A program made the position numbers and the translations under genes. The notes below the pieces were generated by a model. The model worked only from the letters and a program-made list of their open reading frames with translations. It had not been told where the DNA came from and searched no databases. This document shows, piece by piece, positions 1 through 6,621 of a stretch of DNA of 9,138 nucleotides; positions within the stretch are counted from its first letter, which is position 1; every line of letters begins with the position of its first letter. The stretch comes from JBAXGW01 sp037139195 (GTDB lineage: Bacteria > Bacteroidota > Bacteroidia > Bacteroidales > JAHJDW01), in contig JBAXGW010000110.1 of the NCBI GenBank assembly GCA_037139195.1, forward strand, positions 1 to 9,138, in the 5' to 3' direction.

Positions 1-105
1 CCTAAAGATAGGCATTTTTTAAGATGAGCTAAGGGGATACCCAGTTAAATTAATTGTAAAATTGTTAATATACCTGAATTTTAAAAAACACAAATCGGCG
101 AAAAG

Positions 106-1053
106 CTATTTCATCCAATCTTCATTTCTAAAGTTTTCCATTATCGCAGCATTGAAATTATCGATATTGTTGGCTTTCTTTACTCTTTTAAAAACTTTTT
201 TAGAATTTGAAAAAGAATCGGCGAAATACTCCCAAAAGAAGAGCATTTTATTTTGCAAATGGGTTGAACCCGAAAGGGTAGAAGCGTATTTTTCATAAAG
301 TTCGTTGTGAAAAGCTTCAAATACTTTTATTTTTTTTTCATTGTGTTCAATACCTTTTATTTGTTCTGCAAGAAATGGATTTGAAATCAAGGCTCTTCCT
401 ATCATAAAGTGATTTACATTAGGGAATCTGCTAGAAATTTCATTGAAAGTTTCAATAGTATCAATATCTCCGTTGTATGCAATTTTGTGTTTTGATTGGC
501 TGATGCAGTTTTCAAAAGCATTTAAATTAACTGTGCCTTTATACATCTGCTTACCAATGCGAGGATGAATTATAATTTCTTTAATTGGGAATTTATTTAA
601 AACCTCAAGTACTTCATCTATTTCATCTGAGTTTTCGTAACCAAGCCTCATTTTTATTGATATTTCGACTTTTATTTTTGGCAAAACCTCTGATAGTATT
701 TGATTTATCAATTCAGGATAGGGTAAAAGTCCAGAGCCTAATTGGTGTTTAGCAACCATTGGGTAGGGGCAGCCCAGATTCCAATTTATTTCTTTATAGC
801 CAAAGTTTTCAAAAATACTGCTGATTTGAATAAAATCTGAAGCACTATTTACTAAAAGCTGAGGTATTACAGGTAAGTTTGAATTATTTTCTGGTAAAAC
901 ATCTTTCAACTTTGCATTTTTGATGCTTTTGTCATTCTCTGTTCTTATAAATGGCGTATAATATGCATCAATGCCACCAAAATACTTGTGAAAAGCTTGT
1001 CGGAAAATATGGTCGGTAAAGCCTTGTAGTGGGGCCAACGAAATATTTGTCAT
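106..1053 (-). CDS. tRNA-dihydrouridine synthase family protein
   Basis: Cytoplasmic FMN-dependent enzyme that reduces uridine to dihydrouridine in tRNA, using NAD(P)H (family knowledge). From the start used here the product is 315 residues, normal for the family. Visible in order: the opening LAPLQGFTD at residues 6-14 (flavin-binding start of the TIM barrel), NLGCPYP at 92-98 with the probable catalytic Cys95, KMRLG at 134-138, IIHPR at 161-165 (His163, flavin/substrate side), YNGDI at 193-197, and MIGRALISNPFL at 217-228 for phosphate binding. The C-terminal 80 residues fit the helical RNA-binding domain. An upstream ATG at 1089 would add 12 residues. I prefer the ATG at 1053 because it overlaps the stop of the upstream radical SAM gene as ATGA and puts the first strand right after Met. 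Which Dus subtype and which tRNA position it modifies cannot be told from the sequence. Confidence 0.93.
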   Translation of the reverse strand: MTNISLAPLQGFTDHIFRQAFHKYFGGIDAYYTPFIRTENDKSIKNAKLKDVLPENNSNLPVIPQLLVNSASDFIQISSIFENFGYKEINWNLGCPYPMVAKHQLGSGLLPYPELINQILSEVLPKIKVEISIKMRLGYENSDEIDEVLEVLNKFPIKEIIIHPRIGKQMYKGTVNLNAFENCISQSKHKIAYNGDIDTIETFNEISSRFPNVNHFMIGRALISNPFLAEQIKGIEHNEKKIKVFEAFHNELYEKYASTLSGSTHLQNKMLFFWEYFADSFSNSKKVFKRVKKANNIDNFNAAIMENFRNEDWMK

Positions 1054-3224
1054 AAAATCAAAAGTCCGTTTTTTCTTAACTGTTTCCAATGTCTTGTAGA
1101 TACAAGGTTTTTGATATTGTTGCCCGATGCTTTAGTGTAACTGACTTCAATTTCGTTAAATAATACTTTTTTATTGCTGGTTAAACTAGCATTTTTCAAA
1201 AGTACCTCTAGCCATTTTGCTTCTGCTTTATTTAATTCAATTTCGAAATGTTCTTTTTTTGAATCGAAAATTAAATTCATTTTGCCCTTTTCTCCATTTG
1301 CAAGTAATGGATTTGATCCTATCCAAATAATTTGGCTATTTGGATTTGGTTTCTCTTTCGATTTTTCAAAAAGATAATCGGAAATTAATGTAGGCAAAAC
1401 TTTTGTTTTCGGAATATCGATGTCAAACCATTCGTTTAATTTATAATCTAAACATTGATTATGCATGTAGTTATACAAGGCTTTTTTTAGTCCAAAGCTG
1501 TATTGGTCGTGGTTGCATGGCGTATTGTCTTGAAAATACTGCTCGTTTTTCGCAAAACAATTTTTAGGTAAAGGAATTGCTTTAATTCCATACTCTTCAG
1601 GGTTTTTTCCTATTGGACTATGAATTGTCATTGCAAATCGGTGCCAATAAGCGCTATGAATTAAGCCATTTAAAAAGAATTGACGAACTACTTCAAGTGC
1701 ATCTATTGTCTCTTGTACTGTTTGTGTGGGGAACCCATAAATCAAATAGGCATGAATCATGATTCCCGCCTTTTCGAAATTGCTTGTTACTTTTGCCACT
1801 TGCTCAATGCTAACTCCTTTTTGCATTAATTCTAGCAGACGGTCGGAAGCAACTTCTAGACCTCCAGAAACAGCAATACAACCCGATTCTGCCAAAAGCA
1901 GACACAAATCAGAACTAAAGGCGTTTTCAAATCTTATGTTTGTCCACCAAGTAATTTGAAGTTTTCTTTTTAATATTTCAATTGCTAATTCCTTTAAAAC
2001 TGCTGGCGGTGCTGCTTCGTCAACAAAATGAAATCCACTTTGCCCTGTTTGTTTAATAATAGCTTCAATTCTGTTACATAATACATTAGCACTCGTCTTA
2101 CTGAATCTACTAATATAATCCAAAGAAACATCGCAAAACGAGCATTTGTGCCAATAGCAGCCATGTGCAATTTGTAGTTTATTCCATCTGCCGTCGTTCC
2201 ATAAGCGATGCATTGGGTTTGCCATTTCTAACGATGATATGTATTTATCTAGTGGTAGGTCGGAATAATCAGGAGTTCCAATTTCTGAATGTTCGAAATC
2301 TGGAAATGCTTTGTTGTCTATGTATTTTATAATTTTATTTTCTATGAAATAGGTTCTTACCAAATTATCGGCAGATTCTCTATTTTTAAAATGATTTAAC
2401 AATTGTATTAGCGGACGTTCGCCATCGTCTATGCAAACAAAATCAACATAATTGAAAAGTTTTATTTCAGAAATCTCTCTCAATTCAGTATTAACAAATC
2501 CTCCACCAATAATAATTTTTATTTTGGGATGCTTCTGTTTTATATAATTTGCAATCTTAAGTCCCGAAACAAAATTACCAGGAAAAGGAATCGATATACC
2601 AATAGTTAAAGGATTATATTCTACAATTTTATTTTCTAATATTGGTAACATCGCCTCAGTAATTAAACTAGGGGATTCTACCGCTTCAATAATATCTTCA
2701 AAGCTTGCTGCATTAGAACTGATTTTTTCGGCATATCTACTAAATCCAAAATTTGGATCGATGCATTCGTTAATGAAGTCGCTAATATCTTCGAGAAATA
2801 GAGTACAAAGAAATTTTGCTCTATCAATAATGCCAAGTTTTCCAAAGCTAGATTCTAAATCGGGAATATCATCAAAACGTTTGCCTTTGGGAAGCATTCC
2901 TTTACATATATTATAAGCAATTGATTGGTCTTTTCCTTGTAAAAAGCTAATTACAGGCTCAATGCAGGAAATATATTGGTTTTTTAATTGAATAAATCGG
3001 GTGGAATCACTAGATAATTTTGTGTTTTTCTTTTTTGCAAAATCAATTAGTTTTGATAATTCTTGCTTTGTCAGGAGATGTAATAATGTTTCAATTCCTA
3101 AATCAAGCTGACGAGCCTCAAATCCATGTTCTGTTAAAAACCCTTTAAGGAAAACACTAGCAGGATAAGGTGTATTAAGTTGTGTAAATGGAGGAGTTAT
3201 TAGAAGAATATCAGTTGTTGCCAC
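1050..3224 (-). CDS. B12-binding-domain-like radical SAM protein, unassigned
   Basis: Radical SAM enzyme of 724 residues; substrate unknown. The N-terminus (DILLITPPF at 5-13) and the stretch IGISIPFPGNF...IIIGGGF at 208-243 look like the Rossmann-type cobalamin-binding fold that precedes many radical SAM domains. They are split by about 150 helical residues, and I see no DxHxxG cobalamin-ligand motif, so B12 binding is not certain. The cluster motif is HGCYWHKCSFCD, with Cys356, Cys361 and Cys364 in Cx4Cx2C spacing instead of the usual Cx3Cx2C. Further barrel strands are FHFVDEAAPP (398-407), ITWWTNIRFENAF (424-436), SGGLEVASDRLLELM (453-467) and IHAYLIYGFPTQT (490-502). The C-terminal 220 residues match nothing I recognise. 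The start codon is GTG at 3224: an in-frame stop lies at 3249-3251, and the first strand begins at residue 5. The last codons overlap the downstream dihydrouridine synthase start (ATGA), implying translational coupling. Confidence 0.9.
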   Translation of the reverse strand: MATTDILLITPPFTQLNTPYPASVFLKGFLTEHGFEARQLDLGIETLLHLLTKQELSKLIDFAKKKNTKLSSDSTRFIQLKNQYISCIEPVISFLQGKDQSIAYNICKGMLPKGKRFDDIPDLESSFGKLGIIDRAKFLCTLFLEDISDFINECIDPNFGFSRYAEKISSNAASFEDIIEAVESPSLITEAMLPILENKIVEYNPLTIGISIPFPGNFVSGLKIANYIKQKHPKIKIIIGGGFVNTELREISEIKLFNYVDFVCIDDGERPLIQLLNHFKNRESADNLVRTYFIENKIIKYIDNKAFPDFEHSEIGTPDYSDLPLDKYISSLEMANPMHRLWNDGRWNKLQIAHGCYWHKCSFCDVSLDYISRFSKTSANVLCNRIEAIIKQTGQSGFHFVDEAAPPAVLKELAIEILKRKLQITWWTNIRFENAFSSDLCLLLAESGCIAVSGGLEVASDRLLELMQKGVSIEQVAKVTSNFEKAGIMIHAYLIYGFPTQTVQETIDALEVVRQFFLNGLIHSAYWHRFAMTIHSPIGKNPEEYGIKAIPLPKNCFAKNEQYFQDNTPCNHDQYSFGLKKALYNYMHNQCLDYKLNEWFDIDIPKTKVLPTLISDYLFEKSKEKPNPNSQIIWIGSNPLLANGEKGKMNLIFDSKKEHFEIELNKAEAKWLEVLLKNASLTSNKKVLFNEIEVSYTKASGNNIKNLVSTRHWKQLRKNGLLIL

Positions 3225-3528
3225 TTTTTTTTGTAAAGATAAAAATATTTATCGAATCCTTGATTTTGAAAATTGGATTTTTGCAGTTGCAATAATAAAA
3301 GAGGATTGCTTCTAGTTTTCTTAATATATTATTGTCTGCTGAAAATATTTAAACATTTTGATTTAGTATTTTACGACCAAAATATATAACAAAACACATG
3401 ATTATTATATTATTTAAATAAAAAAATAGCCTGAGCTTTTAATTTTAGAAACCTTCTTTTTAGCAAGCTATGTTTGGTGTCAGTGTGAAAATGCAAATTG
3501 TTTCAGTGGCTTATAAGAAAATGTTATG

Positions 3529-3544
3529 TTTCGACTTCGCTCTG
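3529..3544 (+). repeat. CTTCGACT-type dispersed repeat core (copy 1)
   Basis: TTTCGACTTCGCTCTG resembles the CCCTTCGACTACGCTCAG copy at 6420-6437 and the reverse complement of the copy near 8982-9001. Short cores of this kind recur between genes in many Bacteroidota genomes. This copy is the most degenerate of those here. Confidence 0.45.
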
Positions 3545-3587
3545 CACATCGGATGTTAGGCATTTTTGAGCATTGAAAACCAAGGAG

Positions 3588-3601
3588 TTTACAGAAGTAA
3601 A
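3588..3601. repeat. Small inverted repeat in repeat-like block
   Basis: TTTAC-AGAA-GTAAA is a perfect 5-bp stem with a 4-base loop. It lies in a less AT-rich block (about 3560-3658) that reads like part of a dispersed intergenic element and not like leader or coding sequence. A role as the rhomboid transcript's 3' hairpin is possible, but there is no T-run on the minus strand. Confidence 0.35.
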
Positions 3602-3658
3602 TGACTAAAAATAAAAGCTAGAGTAACGACGAGTATGGACTTTATAGGCAGACGCTAT

Positions 3659-4381
3659 TTATCGTTTCATTCCATTTGGGAAGTAGTAGTTTATTTTCAC
3701 TGTTGGTTCTTCATTTTCGGGATTTTCTAATTTCCAATATTCGTCGTCATTATCATCATCTTCTTCGTTTTCAAAAGCTGGTTTTTCAGGAACACCTGTT
3801 TTTCTATAAAAATAGGCTAAAATAAACCCTGTAATCATTCCCCAAAGGTGAGATTCCCATGAAATATTTTTTTCTTGCAAAAAACTTGGAAATACCCCCC
3901 ACACCAAACTTCCGTAAAGAAATATAACTAAAAATGCGATTGCCATTGATTTTATATCTCTTCTCAAGAGTCCAATTAAAGCAAGAAAGGAGCTAAGCCC
4001 ATAAATTATCCCGCTTGCACCTATGTGATTGCCTTCGCGAGCCGAAATCCATGCTAAAATCCCTGTCCATAAATAGATTTGAATAAAAACAGGAAATGCT
4101 ATTTTCCGATATGAATAAATGAGTAATGAAAATAAAAAGAAAAATGGAAATATATTTGAAAATAGGTGTGCATAACTAGCATGAAGAAAGGGCGATGTGA
4201 TTATTCCAATTAAGCCAAATTCCGTTCTAGGTATAAGTCCATACTTATTAAAAGAAGCATGGAATTCATTTTCGAAAACTTGTAATACAAACATGATAAA
4301 CGCAAAAATAAAGGGCAATATCATTGCATTTTTAATTGATTTTAATTCTGATTTTTTTGTCGTATCTTGATAATTTTCCAC
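3659..4381 (-). CDS. Rhomboid family intramembrane serine protease
   Basis: Inner-membrane protease that cleaves transmembrane segments of other membrane proteins (family knowledge); its substrate here is unknown. It is 240 residues with about six hydrophobic segments: near 18-35, 54-64, 73-90, 94-111, 118-138 and 145-162, and a last one near 177-191. The catalytic and oxyanion residues are all present: HASYAHLFSN (His67, His72, Asn76), GASG with the probable nucleophile Ser123, and SHLWG with the catalytic His178. Arg52-Thr53 before FGLIGIITSPFLH matches the bacterial GlpG-like core. After the last membrane segment there is a strongly acidic cytoplasmic tail (204-215, nearly all E/D/N), an unusual addition. 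The start is GTG at 4381, directly after an in-frame stop; ATG at 4324 (Met20) is the alternative, but it would leave almost no charged residues before the first membrane segment. Divergently transcribed from the S41 protease gene. Confidence 0.93.
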   Translation of the reverse strand: MENYQDTTKKSELKSIKNAMILPFIFAFIMFVLQVFENEFHASFNKYGLIPRTEFGLIGIITSPFLHASYAHLFSNIFPFFFLFSLLIYSYRKIAFPVFIQIYLWTGILAWISAREGNHIGASGIIYGLSSFLALIGLLRRDIKSMAIAFLVIFLYGSLVWGVFPSFLQEKNISWESHLWGMITGFILAYFYRKTGVPEKPAFENEEDDDNDDEYWKLENPENEEPTVKINYYFPNGMKR

Positions 4382-4438
4382 TTATATAATTTTTTGCTTG
4401 ACAACTCGAAAAAAAAGATGTACTTTTAAACTCACAAC

Positions 4439-4446
4439 CAAATTTA
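4439..4446 (-). promoter_or_regulatory. Possible -7 box for the rhomboid gene
   Basis: Read on the minus strand this is TAAATTTG, an exact match to the Bacteroidota -7 consensus TAnnTTTG, 57 bp upstream of the GTG start. A TTTG (minus strand, 4465-4462) lies upstream, but its 15-bp spacer is shorter than the usual 19-21. The -7 motif alone can occur by chance in such AT-rich DNA. Confidence 0.3.
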
Positions 4447-4490
4447 CCTCCAAATACCTGCCAAAATTTTAGTTTTCAAATTATTTATTT

Positions 4491-4507
4491 TAACAATCAG
4501 ATTGTTA
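4491..4507. repeat. Perfect inverted repeat in divergent promoter region
   Basis: TAACAAT-CAG-ATTGTTA: two perfect 7-base arms around a 3-base centre. It sits about halfway between the divergent rhomboid and S41 protease genes, where an operator serving both could lie. No regulator gene is adjacent, so the binding role is inference. Confidence 0.45.
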
Positions 4508-4531
4508 GTGTTATAGATTTGAAAAATTTTG

Positions 4532-4551
4532 TTTTGTCTTTTTTGACAAAA
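4532..4551. repeat. Hairpin-forming inverted repeat upstream of the S41 protease
   Basis: TTTTGTC-TTTTTT-GACAAAA has 7-base perfect arms and a six-T loop. It is flanked by two copies of the 9-mer AGTGTTATA (4507-4515 and 4556-4564). The hairpin lies upstream of the proposed -7 box, so if functional it is more likely a protein-binding site than a leader structure. Confidence 0.4.
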
Positions 4552-4601
4552 TGACAGTGTTATATTTATGTTAAAAACGTAATTTATTAAATAGGTATAG
4601 T

Positions 4602-4609
4602 TATTTTTG
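4602..4609 (+). promoter_or_regulatory. Likely -7 box for the S41 protease gene
   Basis: TATTTTTG matches TAnnTTTG exactly and ends 20 bp before the ATG at 4630, implying a short leader of roughly 10-15 bases. No TTG/TTTG is found at the expected -33 distance, so activity may be weak or depend on an activator bound to the repeats upstream. Confidence 0.4.
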
Positions 4610-4629
4610 CAATCTAAAATTTTTAAAAA

Positions 4630-6234
4630 ATGAAAAAAATAGGATTATTATTTGTGGCGATTATTTGCTTTTGCAACAATAGTAGTGTTTTTGCACAAGA
4701 CAATGATAATATGTTTCAAGCAACTAAATTTAAAAATGCTTTAGACGTTATAAAAGCTAATTATGTTGATACAATAAATACCGAAAAGTTAGTTGAAGAT
4801 GCCATTGTTGGAGCCTTGAAAGAGCTTGATCCTCATTCGGTTTATATGTCGAAGGAAGAAATTCGTAAAGCAAACGAGCCTTTAGAAGGTAGTTTTGATG
4901 GAATTGGCGTACAGTTCAATATTTTAGATGACACAATTATTGTGGTTTCTCCAATTACAGGTGGTCCTTCAGAAAAATTAGGCGTACAAGCGGGTGATAA
5001 AATTGTGAAAGTTAATGGCGAAGAAGCAACTGGCTCTAAAATAACAAATAGCTGGGTAACAGAAAAGCTTAAAGGCAAAAAAGGCACCAAAGTTACTATT
5101 ACAATAGCTCGATGGGGTTCAAAAGATTTGATTGATTTTGAAATTACTCGCGATAAAATTCCAATTTATAGTGTTGATGCATCTTATATGCTTGATGACA
5201 AAACAGGTTGCATAAAAGTTAATCGTTTCTCTGCAACTACAATGGATGAGTTTAGAACTGGATTAAAAAAGCTAAACTCTGAAGGAATGCAAAATTTAAT
5301 TTTAGACCTTAGAGGAAACGGAGGAGGATATCTCAATACTGCTAACGACTTGGCAGATGAATTCTTAAATGCAGGAAAAACAATAGTATATACTGAAGGT
5401 ACTTTTAGTAAAAAAATTGTTTACACATCAACTTCTAAGGGTACTTGGGAAGAAGGTAAATTAATTGTTTTAATCGATGAAGGTTCAGCATCAGCTAGCG
5501 AAATTGTATCGGGTGCTATTCAAGATTGGGATAGAGGTTTGATTATTGGTCGTCGTTCATTTGGAAAAGGATTGGTTCAAAAACCATTTTATTTAACCGA
5601 TGGTTCGGCAATTCGCTTAACAACCGCTCGCTATCATACGCCAACAGGAAGATGTATTCAAAAAACGTATAAAGGAGGGGTTGATCAATATCAAAAAGAT
5701 TTAGAGAAGAGATTAGAGCATGGTGAGTTTTATCATCAGGATAGTATTAAATTTCCAGATTCATTAAAATATTTTACTCCAAATAATCGCGTTGTTTATG
5801 GCGGAGGCGGAATTATGCCCGATATATTTATTCCCCTAGATACAACTTATAGCTCAAAGTTTTATGGCGATTTGCAAAGAAAAGGTGTTTTTAATCAATT
5901 TTCGTTGAGTTATATTGACGACAGCAGAAAAAAACTTTTAGCAAAATATCCAAACATAAAAGAGTTTAAGAAAAACTTTGTTGTTGATGACGAACTACTT
6001 GATAAATTCTTCTTAGCGGCTGAAAAGAAAGGCATTGCCAAAGTGGAGAAAGATATAATCACATCAAAAGAATTAATTAAGGTTCAATTGAAATCCTTAA
6101 TAGCTAGAAATTTATTCGACACAGGTGCATATTTCGAATGTATTATCGATATGGATACTACAATGAAAAAAGCATTGGGAATAATAAATGATAAAAATAA
6201 ATATCAAGAATTATTGACACCTGCAAAAAAATAA
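4630..6234 (+). CDS. S41 family carboxy-terminal processing protease
   Basis: Exported serine/lysine protease of the Tsp/CtpA type, which trims or degrades envelope proteins from their C-termini; the substrate here is unknown. It is 534 residues, usual for Bacteroidota members. A signal peptide at 1-22 (KK, hydrophobic core, VFA cleavage site before Gln23) sends it to the periplasm. An N-terminal helical region with the LDPHSVYM motif (66-73) leads into a PDZ domain at about 86-175 (FDGIGVQF, SPITGGPSEKLGVQAGDKIVKVNG). The protease core follows: VNRFS (197-201), LDLRGNGGGYL (225-235), then DEGSASASEI with nucleophile Ser288 and SFGKGLVQ with general base Lys313. The 25-residue spacing equals that of characterised CtpB/D1P enzymes. 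TPTGRCIQ and GGGIMPDI (392-399) are family hallmarks; the region from about 410 to the end is a helical extension seen in this phylum. The ATG start is fixed by the signal peptide. Divergent from the rhomboid gene, monocistronic in appearance. Confidence 0.96.
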   Translation: MKKIGLLFVAIICFCNNSSVFAQDNDNMFQATKFKNALDVIKANYVDTINTEKLVEDAIVGALKELDPHSVYMSKEEIRKANEPLEGSFDGIGVQFNILDDTIIVVSPITGGPSEKLGVQAGDKIVKVNGEEATGSKITNSWVTEKLKGKKGTKVTITIARWGSKDLIDFEITRDKIPIYSVDASYMLDDKTGCIKVNRFSATTMDEFRTGLKKLNSEGMQNLILDLRGNGGGYLNTANDLADEFLNAGKTIVYTEGTFSKKIVYTSTSKGTWEEGKLIVLIDEGSASASEIVSGAIQDWDRGLIIGRRSFGKGLVQKPFYLTDGSAIRLTTARYHTPTGRCIQKTYKGGVDQYQKDLEKRLEHGEFYHQDSIKFPDSLKYFTPNNRVVYGGGGIMPDIFIPLDTTYSSKFYGDLQRKGVFNQFSLSYIDDSRKKLLAKYPNIKEFKKNFVVDDELLDKFFLAAEKKGIAKVEKDIITSKELIKVQLKSLIARNLFDTGAYFECIIDMDTTMKKALGIINDKNKYQELLTPAKK

Positions 6235-6419
6235 AAATATCAGTCTATCTTCATTAATCTATAATTAATTTAGTATACTTTGTTCAAGTGTGCTGCTTAT
6301 CAATTGTGTCTTATTTTAGAAGGTATATTTGCGATTAATAATTTTTTTTTTAATAAAGTAATTGCTTGTCAATATTGGTATTATACTAATTGGATATTCA
6401 ATATTGTTTAATCTCTCAA

Positions 6420-6480
6420 CCCTTCGACTACGCTCAGAGAGACTAATATTAGTCATCTTGATCCCTTCGTCTGGCTCAGG
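6420..6480 (+). repeat. Composite CTTCGACT/GCTCAG repeat (copy 2) with palindrome
   Basis: Two near-identical cores in direct orientation, CCCTTCGACTACGCTCAG (6420-6437) and CCCTTCGTCTGGCTCAGG (6463-6480), flank the perfect palindrome GACTAATATTAGTC (6441-6454). The cores stand out by higher G+C than their surroundings. This is the familiar interspersed intergenic repeat of Bacteroidota; whether it is a REP-like element mobilised in trans or a relic is not visible. Confidence 0.65.
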
Positions 6481-6540
6481 ATAAACTAAAGACGAAAGAT
6501 AATTATTGGACTTTTTTAATACGTGTTTTGGTATAACTAT

Positions 6541-6571
6541 TTTGATAATTTGATAATTGTTTGTACCTTTG
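6541..6571 (+). promoter_or_regulatory. Strong Bacteroidota-type promoter for the ATPase gene
   Basis: TTTG at 6541-6544, a 19-base spacer, then TACCTTTG at 6564-6571 give an exact match to the Bacteroidota primary-sigma consensus (TTTG at -33, TAnnTTTG at -7). The start of transcription should fall near 6577, leaving a leader of about 45 bases. The -33 element is part of a perfect tandem duplication, TTTGATAA-TTTGATAA (6541-6556). Confidence 0.65.
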
Positions 6572-6589
6572 TAGAGGTTCAAAATGATG

Positions 6590-6603
6590 CAATTATGTAA
6601 TTG
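6590..6603. promoter_or_regulatory. Palindrome between promoter and ATPase start
   Basis: CAATTA-TG-TAATTG is a perfect inverted repeat with 6-base arms, placed just after the expected transcription start and before the ATG at 6622. The position suits a repressor operator or a small leader hairpin. AT-rich arms of this length can arise by chance. Confidence 0.35.
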
Positions 6604-6621
6604 TATAGAGATGCAAAATCT

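Larger units (their letters stand above)
3225..3658. other. Gene-free 434-bp gap with repeat-like sequence
   Basis: No convincing reading frame. The left part (3225-3440) is very AT-rich and should contain the promoter of the radical SAM/Dus operon, but no good TAnnTTTG box is visible on the minus strand. The right part (about 3475-3658) is less AT-rich and contains a CTTCGACT-type dispersed repeat core and a small TTTAC-AGAA-GTAAA hairpin, so it looks like an intergenic repeat lying just downstream of the rhomboid gene. No terminator with a clear stem and T-run was found. Confidence 0.6.
6235..6621. other. Repeat-bearing gap ahead of the ATPase gene
   Basis: No real gene. From left to right it holds AT-rich sequence just after the protease stop with no clear hairpin terminator, two related CCCTTCG..GCTCAG repeat cores around a 14-bp palindrome (6420-6480), and the promoter and leader of the ATPase gene (6541-6621). 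A minus-strand frame of 88 codons crosses the repeats, but its product is the typical translation of such repeats (SERSRRVERLN) and is not a protein. Confidence 0.65.

Noticed and set aside
1..105. End of another gene or an RNA gene at the left edge
   Set aside because: No open frame with recognisable protein sequence and no tRNA-like arms; nothing can be supported in these bases beyond sequence downstream of the dihydrouridine synthase stop.
62..298. Plus-strand frame of 78 codons
   Set aside because: Lies antisense to the well-supported end of the dihydrouridine synthase gene and has no recognisable motif.
1174..1377. Plus-strand frame of 67 codons
   Set aside because: Antisense shadow of the radical SAM gene; low-complexity Phe/Ser/Lys product.
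1759..1959. Plus-strand frame of 66 codons
   Set aside because: Antisense to conserved radical SAM barrel sequence; no motif.
3234..3241. Minus-strand TATCTTTA as promoter of the radical SAM operon
   Set aside because: Last base of the -7 consensus is wrong, it lies too close to the GTG start, and no -33 TTTG is present at 19-21 bp.
3553..3560. GTTAGGC resembling an integron attC core
   Set aside because: No partner RYYYAAC core at a proper distance upstream and no integrase or gene cassettes; RYYYAAC matches near 8958 and 9040 are expected by chance in this sequence.
4842..5090. Minus-strand frame of 82 codons
   Set aside because: Antisense to the PDZ domain of the S41 protease.
6316..6582. 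Minus-strand frame of 88 codons in the gap before the ATPase gene
   Set aside because: Crosses the CTTCGACT repeats and the ATPase promoter; the SERSRRVERLN segment is simply the translated repeat.
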